Shown: positions 8,149 through 15,362 of the stretch, piece after piece | Position numbering within the stretch: the first letter of the stretch is position 1 | Layout: each line of letters starts with the position of its first letter | Assembly: GCA_017549485.1 (NCBI GenBank) | Contig: JAFYUT010000086.1 | Span: 1-46,650 of the forward strand | Direction: 5' to 3' | DNA: 46,650 bases | From: Akkermansia sp. | GTDB taxonomy: Bacteria > Verrucomicrobiota > Verrucomicrobiia > Verrucomicrobiales > Akkermansiaceae | Notes under the pieces: generated by a model | What the model was told of the DNA's origin: nothing | Database searches by the model: none | The model's input: only the letters and a program-made list of their open reading frames with translations | Translations under genes and position numbers: made by a program

Positions 8149-10248
8149 ATGAGTACAGACGCAACGACAACGGAGCTTCCCGCTTCGGTAAAACGATATG
8201 CCCTTTACCTGATGGTAATGGCCGGTCTCGGTGGTCTACTCTACGGCATTGACGTAGGTGTGATTGCTGCGGCCCTTCCGTATATTGAAGAAACCTCCAC
8301 CTACACACCGCAGGAGATTTCCCTTGTGGTTGCTGCTGTGCTGGCTGGTTCCGTTCTTTCCTCCCTGTTCGCCGGCATGTTGGCCGAGTGGCTGGGTCGT
8401 AAGAAAGTGATTATTATCTCTGCTTTGCTCTTCACGCTGAGTATTCCGGTAATCTGCTTCTCTGCGGGTTCCTTCCTCATGCTGATGGGTGGCCGTATTT
8501 TGCAGGGTGCTTCCGCCGGTTTGGTAGGTGTGGTAGTTCCCATGTATCTGGCAGAGTGTTTGGATGCCAACTCTCGTGGTAAAGGCACGGGCATGTTCCA
8601 GTTCATGCTGACGGTGGGCTTGGTATTCGCTGCTCTCATTGGTCTGATTACCACCATGTGTGTGGGTGCTGCCGATGACGTGATGGTGACCGACACCGCC
8701 AAGACTGTTGCATGGCAGGTGATTTTCTGGTGCTCTGCTATCCCCGGTATCATTCTTTGCTTCGGTGCCGTGAAACTCAAGGAGTCTCCGCGCTGGTTGT
8801 ACCGCAATGGCCGTGAGGATGAGGCTTTGCTTGCACTTGCCGCCAACAACGGTGAGGAAGCCGCCAAGGAGATTTTGGACGAAATGAAGGCCGCCGATGC
8901 TAAGGAGGCCGCCGACAAAGCCGCTATGGCTGAGGCCGCCAAGGGTGATAGCCTCTTCCAGCGCAAGTATGTCATTCCCTTCATTCTGGCAGTAGTTGTA
9001 TTGGCCTGCACGCAGGCTACGGGTATTAACTCTGTGCTGAACTACTCCGTTAAGATTTTCCAGCAGGCCGGTCTTGAGGGCGAAACCGCCAACTACGCCG
9101 ACCTTGCCATTAAGATTGTCAACATGCTCATGACTATTGTAGCCGTGACGCTGGTAGACAAGAAAGGCCGCACCTTCTTGCTCAAGATGGGCACGCTGGG
9201 TATCATCGTAGGTCTTGCCGGTGTAGGCTCCATGTTCCTCATGGTAGAGAGCAACCGTGTAGACGTAACTCCGTATGTAACCGAGCAGCTCAACAAGCAG
9301 CTTACCGCTGCTAATGAGAAGGGCGCCCAGCTCGCCGTTTCTATTGATGACGTTGTGAAGAACGCCGCTGCCGATAATGCTGACCTTATCAAGGACGGCA
9401 AGGTGCTTGACGGTGTGCAGCTCATTGTTACCTATAATCAGGGTGGCGACAATCAGGTTGTTGCCGAGTACTACGACCGCGCCGCTGAGCTTGCTAAGCT
9501 GGAGGGCGTGCAGATTAAGGACAAGGACGGCAATGTGACTCCCTTGGTATATGCCGACAATGCACTTGCCGCCGGTACCGTTGACCTTGCCGCCGCCAAG
9601 GAGGCTTTCTTGAAGGCTCAGACCTCTTCCGAAGAGAAGAAGACCCTCTCCCTCTCCGACAAGCTGCGCACGGGTGAACTCACCCTCGTAGACGAGAGCA
9701 AGAAGGACGACATCATCGCCACTATCCAGAAGTTGGAGCGGAACAGCGACCGCGTTATCATCGCCCCCGATTTTGCCGCTGAGCCCAACTTCATTGACAA
9801 TATCTGCTTCTGGCAGGATAAGCCCGAGGTAGGCTCCCTTAAGGAGGTTACCATCGCTCGCGCTGAATTGGGTATGAAGCCCTCTCCCGTAACCGGTTGG
9901 GCCGTAACCGGCTTCTTCGTGGTGTTCATCGCATTCTATGCCGCAGGTCCCGGTGTGTGCGTATGGCTGGCTCTCTCCGAGCTTATGCCCAACCGCATCC
10001 GCGCCAACGGTATGGCCATTGCCCTGCTTATTAACCAGACTGTATCCACCACCATTGCCGGTACCTTCCTGCCTTGGGTAGGCTCCAGCGGTTACTCCGG
10101 TGTATTCTTCTGGTTGGCCGGCTTCACGGTAATCTACTTCATCACTGCCGCTTTCTTCATGCCCGAGACTAAGGGCCGCACCTTGGAAGAGATTGAGCAG
10201 TACTTCACCACGGGCAAGATGCCCCAGAAGAAGGACGAAGTAGCTTAA
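8149..10248 (+). CDS. MFS sugar porter with a ~210-residue periplasmic insertion
   Basis: An inner-membrane major facilitator of the sugar-porter (SP) type, expected to import a monosaccharide, probably by proton symport. Signatures: GGLLYGIDVGVIAAALP in TM1, WLGRKK in loop 2-3, GRILQG and VVPMYLAE in TM4-5, KESPRWL after TM6, TGINSVLNYS in TM7, VDKKGRTFL in loop 8-9, and PETKGRTLEEIE at the C-terminus. SP proteins are usually 450-500 residues; this one has 699. The excess lies between TM9 (ending about residue 366) and TM10 (starting about 580), where residues about 367-578 form a hydrophilic, Lys/Asp/Ala-rich domain. By standard MFS topology loop 9-10 faces the periplasm. The central 6-7 loop is also Ala/Glu-rich and helical. 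Its own promoter and terminator make it a single-gene unit. The substrate cannot be read from the sequence. Confidence 0.9.
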   Translation: MSTDATTTELPASVKRYALYLMVMAGLGGLLYGIDVGVIAAALPYIEETSTYTPQEISLVVAAVLAGSVLSSLFAGMLAEWLGRKKVIIISALLFTLSIPVICFSAGSFLMLMGGRILQGASAGLVGVVVPMYLAECLDANSRGKGTGMFQFMLTVGLVFAALIGLITTMCVGAADDVMVTDTAKTVAWQVIFWCSAIPGIILCFGAVKLKESPRWLYRNGREDEALLALAANNGEEAAKEILDEMKAADAKEAADKAAMAEAAKGDSLFQRKYVIPFILAVVVLACTQATGINSVLNYSVKIFQQAGLEGETANYADLAIKIVNMLMTIVAVTLVDKKGRTFLLKMGTLGIIVGLAGVGSMFLMVESNRVDVTPYVTEQLNKQLTAANEKGAQLAVSIDDVVKNAAADNADLIKDGKVLDGVQLIVTYNQGGDNQVVAEYYDRAAELAKLEGVQIKDKDGNVTPLVYADNALAAGTVDLAAAKEAFLKAQTSSEEKKTLSLSDKLRTGELTLVDESKKDDIIATIQKLERNSDRVIIAPDFAAEPNFIDNICFWQDKPEVGSLKEVTIARAELGMKPSPVTGWAVTGFFVVFIAFYAAGPGVCVWLALSELMPNRIRANGMAIALLINQTVSTTIAGTFLPWVGSSGYSGVFFWLAGFTVIYFITAAFFMPETKGRTLEEIEQYFTTGKMPQKKDEVA

Positions 10249-10288
10249 TTAAGTATCCTTTCTCTCATCTCTCTGAAACTTACACACC

Positions 10289-10323
10289 AATGCCCGGTTG
10301 CCGCAAGCAACCGGGCATTTTGT
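10289..10323 (+). terminator. Rho-independent terminator of sugar porter gene
   Basis: Perfect 13-bp stem AATGCCCGGTTGC (10289-10301) with GCAACCGGGCATT (10307-10319), loop CGCAA, then a T-rich run. Confidence 0.9.
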
Positions 10324-10344
10324 GTATACGGAAAAAAGTACAAG

Positions 10345-10386
10345 GTACAAAGTATTGGGGCGGTACTCAACTGGATTACTTTGTAC
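10345..10386. repeat. 10-bp inverted repeat upstream of the tandem secreted family
   Basis: GTACAAAGTA (10345-10354) faces TACTTTGTAC (10377-10386) with 22 nt between. It sits some 45 nt upstream of a promoter -35 and could be an operator or a chance hairpin. Confidence 0.4.
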
Positions 10387-10429
10387 TTCTCTTCAACTCG
10401 GTATGTTGGATTAATTCATACTAAAATGC

Positions 10430-10458
10430 TTGACTTTTCTGTCCGGGCTTGCTAATCT
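10430..10458 (+). promoter_or_regulatory. Promoter of first small secreted protein gene
   Basis: TTGACT (10430-10435), 17-nt spacer, TAATCT (10453-10458). Unlike most promoters here it leaves a leader of about 47 nt, containing CAAGG...CCTTG arms around a G7C4 run (10464-10484). Confidence 0.7.
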
Positions 10459-10511
10459 GGCGTCAAGGCAGGGGGGGCCCCTTGCAAAAATATTAACCGA
10501 ACACACGAAAG

Positions 10512-10943
10512 ATGAAAAAACTGTTCAGCATATTGGCCGCCGCATTGGTAGCAACGGCAACGATTACACCTGCGCAAGCAGAGTTAAGTCAAGACGGTAA
10601 GGTTGCAGTAGAGTATTTCAATACTTTGGAGACCTACATGAATAACATGACGGCTGTCTTGGAGAAAGTGACAGACCAAGCATCTGCTGATGCTCAGGCA
10701 GAGCCCTTTGCTGCTGCGGTGCAGGTTTTCACGGCTTACATTGCCTCTATGGAGTCCCGCGCCAATGAGCTTACGGGTATGCCCAATGCAGACGATGAAG
10801 CTGCCTTTGAGCAATGCCAAAACAACTTGCATGCAGCCGGTATGGCGCTGCAGGCTGAGTTGCAGCGCTTGGCTATGGTGAACTTCTATGATTCTGAGGC
10901 TTTCATCAAGGTGCTTACAACCTTGAATCAACCTGCCGAGTAA
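10512..10943 (+). CDS. Small secreted helical protein, tandem family member 1
   Basis: 143 residues; signal peptide MKKLFSILAAALVATATITPAQA with probable cleavage after AQA. The mature part looks all-helical. It shares a pattern with the next two genes: an N-terminal G-x-x-A-V-E-x-x-N-T-x-E-x-Y-M segment, a central D-x-A-S-A-D-A-x-A-x-P block (here TDQASADAQAEPF), and a C-terminal RLAMVNFYDSEAFIKVL that matches R-L-x-x-x-x-F-Y-x-S-x-x-L/F. I recognise no named family. The pattern suggests a periplasmic or surface helical bundle. It has its own promoter and a structured leader, while the following gene lies beyond a hairpin at 11097, so it may be expressed alone or with partial read-through. 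No enzyme motif is visible. Confidence 0.8.
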   Translation: MKKLFSILAAALVATATITPAQAELSQDGKVAVEYFNTLETYMNNMTAVLEKVTDQASADAQAEPFAAAVQVFTAYIASMESRANELTGMPNADDEAAFEQCQNNLHAAGMALQAELQRLAMVNFYDSEAFIKVLTTLNQPAE

Positions 10944-11069
10944 GTTGAACGGTGGTGGCAGTAATGCTGCGCCACGCTCAAAAGCATATCAAGCGCCATG
11001 CTGCGGCGCATAGCGGGATGACGTATTACTGCGTTCGTTTGCGTGTATGCGCTTTGCTTTTGACTTGAC

Positions 11070-11096
11070 AAGTATTATAGGCCTTGTTATTCTCCT
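11070..11096 (+). promoter_or_regulatory. Possible promoter upstream of second family member
   Basis: TTGACA (near 11065-11070), 17-nt spacer, TATTCT just before the hairpin; a second TATAAT lies 14 nt before the ATG at 11149. The true start of transcription is uncertain. Confidence 0.4.
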
Positions 11097-11127
11097 GCGC
11101 GTTGCCGTTTGCGGCAACGCGCCTTTT
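11097..11127 (+). terminator. Perfect 11-bp hairpin with short T run: terminator or attenuator
   Basis: GCGCGTTGCCG (11097-11107) pairs exactly with CGGCAACGCGC (11112-11122), loop TTTG, followed by CTTTTAT. It lies between family members 1 and 2. It may end the first transcript, or control the second if transcription starts upstream near 11097. Confidence 0.65.
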
Positions 11128-11148
11128 ATATAATAATTCGGTACACGT

Positions 11149-11601
11149 ATGAAAAAGCTGCTCTTCATGATTGGCATAGGTGCCATGACAACGACTGCTG
11201 CTCCCTTGGTAGAGGGGGGCTTGTCAACAAGCGGGCAAGAGGCCGTGGAGGCTTATAATACCGTAGAAATCTACATGCAAGAGACGGCTCGTGTATTGGG
11301 GCGCATACAGGATAAAGCAACCGCAGATGCTGAGGCGCCTTTGCTCAAACGCATTGTGACAGAGCTTAAAAACGCGATGGCTGCAATAGACGACCCCTAC
11401 GCCATGGGGGAAAAGGCCGTAACCAAGACTGATAGCTATGCGTTGTTCGGTTGCAGGCAGCGTATGATGGTAGTCGGTATGGCCGTGCACCGCGAGATGT
11501 TGCGTCTGGCGCGTGCCGAGTTTTATAACTCTGCCACCCTTATCAAAGCCCTGCAAGAGCTCGATATGCTTAACGAGGATACCTCGGCGCTGATTCGCTA
11601 A
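11149..11601 (+). CDS. Small secreted helical protein, tandem family member 2
   Basis: 150 residues with an N-terminal hydrophobic signal (MKKLLFMIGIGAMTTTAAP). It aligns with the gene before and after: GQEAVEAYNTVEIYM at the start of the mature part, IQDKATADAEAPLL in the middle and RLARAEFYNSATLIKAL near the end. Spacing of these three blocks is similar in all members, which supports ancestry by tandem duplication rather than chance. The C-terminal tail differs (LNEDTSALIR). It is followed after 19 nt by member 3, so the two are probably co-transcribed. Function unknown; export to the periplasm or surface is likely from the signal peptide. Confidence 0.8.
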   Translation: MKKLLFMIGIGAMTTTAAPLVEGGLSTSGQEAVEAYNTVEIYMQETARVLGRIQDKATADAEAPLLKRIVTELKNAMAAIDDPYAMGEKAVTKTDSYALFGCRQRMMVVGMAVHREMLRLARAEFYNSATLIKALQELDMLNEDTSALIR

Positions 11602-11620
11602 CCTCCTGCCGCAGCTGAAT

Positions 11621-12175
11621 ATGAATATTCCCCATTTGCCCATATTGTTGACATGTGCGGTTACCGTAGTGTGCCCCTTGCAGGCAGATTACACTGCCGC
11701 CGGGCAAGAGGTATCAGCCGCAATAGATGCGTTCAGTACCAGCCTGCGGGAAATTAATGCCCTGTTGCAAGGTGTGCAGGACCGCAGCACGGCAGATGCC
11801 GCTACTAACCCGCTGCGTACTAAAACGCGAGAGATGTATCTCAGCATGCGCCGTGTGAAAGAGATTTCTCTGCCCGCCGAGCCCAGCGATGAAGATCAGG
11901 TATTGCTCACCCGCCAAGTGCTGGAGGTACAGCTGTTGCAGGCAGAGTTTGAGCAGCACTGCACGCGTTTGGTCGGGCATCAGTTTTATGAATCCGCGTC
12001 ACTTGCCCGCCTCTTTCAGGTTATTGCGGATTTGTATCGCCGAGAGCAAATGGGGGAAACCGTAGCACCTACTGCTGCGCCGCAACAGCCTGCGGAAAAG
12101 ACCATCGATGAGGAAGAACGCCGCCGCCGCGAAGATAAACGCAACGAGCGTCTCAAGCGCTACCGCAGTAAGTGA
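11621..12175 (+). CDS. Small secreted helical protein, tandem family member 3 with charged tail
   Basis: 184 residues; signal peptide MNIPHLPILLTCAVTVVCPLQA. Same three family blocks: GQEVSAAIDAFSTSLREI, VQDRSTADAATNPL and RLVGHQFYESASLARLF. It differs by a C-terminal extension: an Ala/Pro/Gln linker (APTAAPQQPAEK) then a strongly charged EEERRRREDKRNERLKRY helix. Such a tail could bind nucleic acid, cell wall or a partner; this is inference. The start 19 nt after the previous stop suggests an operon with member 2. No Shine-Dalgarno is seen. Confidence 0.8.
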   Translation: MNIPHLPILLTCAVTVVCPLQADYTAAGQEVSAAIDAFSTSLREINALLQGVQDRSTADAATNPLRTKTREMYLSMRRVKEISLPAEPSDEDQVLLTRQVLEVQLLQAEFEQHCTRLVGHQFYESASLARLFQVIADLYRREQMGETVAPTAAPQQPAEKTIDEEERRRREDKRNERLKRYRSK

Positions 12176-12233
12176 TTTTGTGTCACCCCGGGCTGCAAAT
12201 ATCTCTATTTGCCCTATATGCAGGATTTTGGGC

Positions 12234-12262
12234 TTCACATGGGCTGAAAAATTGTGTAGAAT
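12234..12262 (+). promoter_or_regulatory. Promoter of ispE, leaderless spacing
   Basis: TTCACA (12234-12239), 17-nt spacer, TAGAAT (12257-12262), 6 nt to ATG 12269. Confidence 0.65.
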
Positions 12263-12268
12263 CCCCGC

Positions 12269-13108
12269 ATGACGACCTATAGCGCACCGGCTAAAATCAA
12301 TCTTTCTCTCAAGGTAATGGGTAAGCGTGAGGATGGTTTCCACAATGTGGACATCCTGATGGCTAAGCTGGATTTGGAAGATAAGCTGTATTTTCATAAT
12401 TCACGCACCACTACTCTGCTGTGTGATGTTCCCGGTGTGCCCACAGATGAGAGCAATCTTGTGGTAAAAGCCGTCCGCGAGTTTGAAAAGGTCTATGGCC
12501 GCAAGGCTAAACAGCGTATTACGCTTGACAAGAATATCCCCTTCGGGGCAGGCTTGGGCGGTGGCTCGGCAGATGCCGCCATTGCACTCAAAGCCATAAA
12601 TGAAATACTGGGCACCGGGTATTCTTACGAGGAGCTGCATGCCATGGCCGCGGCAATCGGTAGTGATGTGCCGTTCTTCCTCAATCCCGTTATCAGCCGC
12701 TGCACGGGCAGGGGGGAGATTGTAGAGCCCGTGGCTGAGCTGGCCGAGTGGACCAGCCCCATTGTGCTTATCAAGCCGCAGTTCGGCGTTTCTACCCCCT
12801 CTGCCTACAAGGGCCTGCATGGTGCACACCGCATGAAAGGCGTTACCTACAATGCCCAGACGGTAGACGGTATCAAACTTGTCAATGAGTTGGAGCGCTC
12901 CGTCTTCACCAAGTTCCCCGTGTTGGGGCTGTGGAAGATGTGGATGCTGCAACAACCCGGTGTGCGTGCCGCTTTGATGAGTGGCAGTGGTTCTACCCTC
13001 TTTGCTCTTACCGAGACCCCCGAGCAGGCCCGCGCCCTTGCCGAGGCTGCCAAGGCAGAGCTTGACCCCACCTTGTGGACCTACTGCGGCACCGTTAATC
13101 CGCAGTAA
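12269..13108 (+). CDS. ispE: 4-diphosphocytidyl-2-C-methyl-D-erythritol kinase
   Basis: GHMP-family kinase of the MEP (non-mevalonate) isoprenoid pathway; phosphorylates CDP-methylerythritol at the 2-hydroxyl with ATP in the cytosol. At 279 residues it has normal length. Seen: N-terminal APAKINLSLKVMGKREDGFH, the ATP-binding glycine-rich loop PFGAGLGGGSADAA, IGSDVPFF in the substrate region, and the C-terminal GHMP motif SGSGSTLFAL. The start is supported by a promoter whose -10 ends 6 nt upstream. ruvC follows after 50 nt and may be read from the same transcript. Confidence 0.97.
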   Translation: MTTYSAPAKINLSLKVMGKREDGFHNVDILMAKLDLEDKLYFHNSRTTTLLCDVPGVPTDESNLVVKAVREFEKVYGRKAKQRITLDKNIPFGAGLGGGSADAAIALKAINEILGTGYSYEELHAMAAAIGSDVPFFLNPVISRCTGRGEIVEPVAELAEWTSPIVLIKPQFGVSTPSAYKGLHGAHRMKGVTYNAQTVDGIKLVNELERSVFTKFPVLGLWKMWMLQQPGVRAALMSGSGSTLFALTETPEQARALAEAAKAELDPTLWTYCGTVNPQ

Positions 13109-13158
13109 GCCGAAGTGTGCTGTGAGATGCGATTTTTTTGCATCGGTATATCGTAAAC

Positions 13159-13665
13159 ATGGTAGTTGTTGCCATAGACCCGGCCATTCGCAACACGGGG
13201 TACGCCGTGTTGCAGGGTGACCACAAACATGCCGTGGCATTGGATTACGGTACCCTCTCCCTCCCGCAGAAATTGCCGCAAAGTGCCTGCCTGTTGGCAA
13301 TCCATGAGAAAGTATGCTCCCTGATAGAGCAATGGCAGCCCGATGAGCTGGCAATAGAGGGTATCATTTACGTGCAATCTCACCGCACGGCTATTTATAT
13401 GGGGTCCGCACGTGCTGCTACCGTGCTGGCTGCGGCACGCTATGATAAACGCATTATGGAGTATCCGCCCACCTGCGTTAAATTGGCTACCGTGGGCCGT
13501 GGCGCAGCCGGTAAACAACAGGTGGCATTCATGATGCGTGCCATGCTCGGCCTTACGGAAACTCCTGCCCCCGATGCGGCCGATGCTCTTGCCATAGGCT
13601 TTACTCACCTTGCGGCTTCCGACCCCATGAAATTGCATCTTTTTCGTGACAGAAAGTACATTTGA
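13159..13665 (+). CDS. ruvC: Crossover junction endodeoxyribonuclease RuvC
   Basis: Holliday junction resolvase of recombinational repair, acting with RuvAB. The RNase-H-like fold residues are all present: D7 in VVAIDPAIRNTGYA, E67 in ELAIEGI, and D139/D142 in PDAADALAIGFTH. Length 168 is typical. I placed the start at 13159 because the family begins a few residues before the first catalytic Asp; the alternative upstream Met at 13138 would add seven residues. A TATATC hexamer ends 6 nt before this ATG but lacks a good -35, so the gene may instead depend on read-through from ispE. The ruvA and ruvB partners are not in the window. Confidence 0.95.
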   Translation: MVVVAIDPAIRNTGYAVLQGDHKHAVALDYGTLSLPQKLPQSACLLAIHEKVCSLIEQWQPDELAIEGIIYVQSHRTAIYMGSARAATVLAAARYDKRIMEYPPTCVKLATVGRGAAGKQQVAFMMRAMLGLTETPAPDAADALAIGFTHLAASDPMKLHLFRDRKYI

Positions 13666-13728
13666 CCCCCTAAATACCCCCTTTTGGGGTAAAAAATGCA
13701 AAAAAAATGCGAATTTGGGAAGATTAGG

Positions 13729-13756
13729 CTTGCAAATGGGTTGCATCCGTTATAAT
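13729..13756 (+). promoter_or_regulatory. Promoter of guaB, leaderless spacing
   Basis: CTTGCA (13729-13734), 16-nt spacer (or TTGCAA with 15), TATAAT (13751-13756), 7 nt to ATG 13764. Confidence 0.75.
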
Positions 13757-13763
13757 CTCCGCT

Positions 13764-15218
13764 ATGGCAGAAATTCAGCTTGGACTTACATTTGACGACG
13801 TACTCTTGCTTCCCTGCTTGAGCACTATTCTTCCCGGCGAGGCCGACCCCTCTTCTCAACTTTGCGCGGGTTTCCCGCTCCGCCTGCCCATTCTCTCTGC
13901 ACCCATGGATACGGTGACGGAGGTAGACATGGCCATTGCCATGGCTCGTGAGGGTGGTTTGGGTGTGATTCACCGTAACAACCGCATTGATGACCAGGCC
14001 GCCATGGTGGCCAAGGTAAAGCGTTTTGAAAATGCCGTTATCACCAAGCCGCTCACCGTTACCAGCGAGATGAGCCTCAGTCGCGTGAAGGGCATTATGC
14101 TTGAGCACGGGTTCTCCGGTCTGCCTGTTGTGGCAGAGGGTAACCTGCTGGTAGGTATCATTACCGGCAGAGATATGCGTGTGGTAGATGGTCACGACCT
14201 TGATAAGCTTACCGTGGCCGATGTCATGACCCCCATGAGCCGCCTCATTACCGGCACCCCTGCCACCACGCAGGAGGAGGCCCGTAAGATTCTTTACTCC
14301 AACCGCATTGAGAAGCTCCCCCTTGTGGATGAAGCCGGTTGCTTGGTTGGCCTGATTACCGATACCGATATCCGCAAGCGCGAGGCTTTCCAGGAGTCCA
14401 CCAAGGATGAGATGGGACGTCTGCGTTGCGGTGCTGCCGTAGGCCCCGGCCCGGAGTTTATGGCTCGTGCTCAGGCAGTGATTGATGCCGGTGCTGATGC
14501 TCTCTTCATTGATGCCGCTACCGGCCACACCAGCCGTGTGCTGCATGTTATCGAGAAGCTGCGTGAGCTCGGCAAACCCGTAGTTGCCGGTAACGTGGTA
14601 ACTCAGGACGGCGCCCGTGACCTCATCTCCGCAGGTGCCAGTGCCATTAAGGTAGGTGTGGGCCCCGGCTCCATCTGCACCACCCGTATCATCTCCGGTG
14701 TAGGTATGCCTCAGTTTACCGCTATTCAGGAGGTGGCCACCGTTGCCCGCCCTGCAGGCGTAACCGTGATTGCCGACGGCGGTATCCGCTACTCCGGCGA
14801 TGCCGTTAAGGCACTTGCTGCCGGTGCTGACCTCATCATGATGGGTGGTATGCTTGCCGGTTGCGAGGAAAGCCCCGGTGCTGTGGTACACTACCAAGGC
14901 CGTAACTTCAAGACATACCGCGGTATGGGCTCTCTGGGTGCCATGCGTGCCGGTTCCGGCGACCGCTATGGCCAGAACGGCAGCGGTAAGCTCGTGGCCG
15001 AGGGTGTAGAGGCTCGCGTGCCCTACAAGGGTATGCTGGCAGATGTTATCTTCCAGCTGGTGGGCGGCTTGCGCTCCGGTATGGGCTACCTCGGTGCCAA
15101 GAATCTGCAAGAGCTGCGTGACCACGCCCGCTTTGTTCGCATCACCGCCGGCGGTCTCCAAGAGAGCCACCCGCATGATGTGACCATCACACAAGACCCC
15201 GGCAATTACAGCCGTTAA
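13764..15218 (+). CDS. guaB: Inosine-5'-monophosphate dehydrogenase
   Basis: Rate-limiting step of GMP synthesis: IMP + NAD+ to XMP + NADH, cytosolic tetramer. 484 residues, usual length. The N-terminal barrel segment [10 protein letters not shown] is followed by two CBS modules (about residues 95-205, for example IITGRDMRV and LITDTDIRK) and the catalytic barrel. The barrel has [12 protein letters not shown] with catalytic Cys at about residue 305, [11 protein letters not shown], the MGSLGAM flap region and an Arg/Tyr-containing flap. The start is set by the promoter with a 7-nt gap. Single-gene unit with a strong terminator; no guaA nearby. Confidence 0.97.
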   Translation: MAEIQLGLTFDDVLLLPCLSTILPGEADPSSQLCAGFPLRLPILSAPMDTVTEVDMAIAMAREGGLGVIHRNNRIDDQAAMVAKVKRFENAVITKPLTVTSEMSLSRVKGIMLEHGFSGLPVVAEGNLLVGIITGRDMRVVDGHDLDKLTVADVMTPMSRLITGTPATTQEEARKILYSNRIEKLPLVDEAGCLVGLITDTDIRKREAFQESTKDEMGRLRCGAAVGPGPEFMARAQAVIDAGADALFIDAATGHTSRVLHVIEKLRELGKPVVAGNVVTQDGARDLISAGASAIKVGVGPGSICTTRIISGVGMPQFTAIQEVATVARPAGVTVIADGGIRYSGDAVKALAAGADLIMMGGMLAGCEESPGAVVHYQGRNFKTYRGMGSLGAMRAGSGDRYGQNGSGKLVAEGVEARVPYKGMLADVIFQLVGGLRSGMGYLGAKNLQELRDHARFVRITAGGLQESHPHDVTITQDPGNYSR

Positions 15219-15243
15219 TCTTGTCTGCATCATTTTATCAGAA

Positions 15244-15285
15244 AACCCCGCCTGTTGCCAAATGAACAGGCGGGGTTCTTGTTTA
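15244..15285 (+). terminator. Rho-independent terminator of guaB
   Basis: Perfect 13-bp stem AACCCCGCCTGTT (15244-15256) with AACAGGCGGGGTT (15265-15277), then CTTGTTT. Confidence 0.9.
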
Positions 15286-15325
15286 TTGAGCCTCAATGTT
15301 TTCATGGCCGTGTCGTGCTTTTTGC

Positions 15326-15354
15326 TTGCCTTGCCATAGGCAATATGGTAGTAT
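15326..15354 (+). promoter_or_regulatory. Promoter of beta-galactosidase gene, leaderless spacing
   Basis: TTGCCT (15326-15331), 17-nt spacer, TAGTAT (15349-15354), 8 nt to ATG 15363. Confidence 0.65.
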
Positions 15355-15362
15355 AGCGCTGT

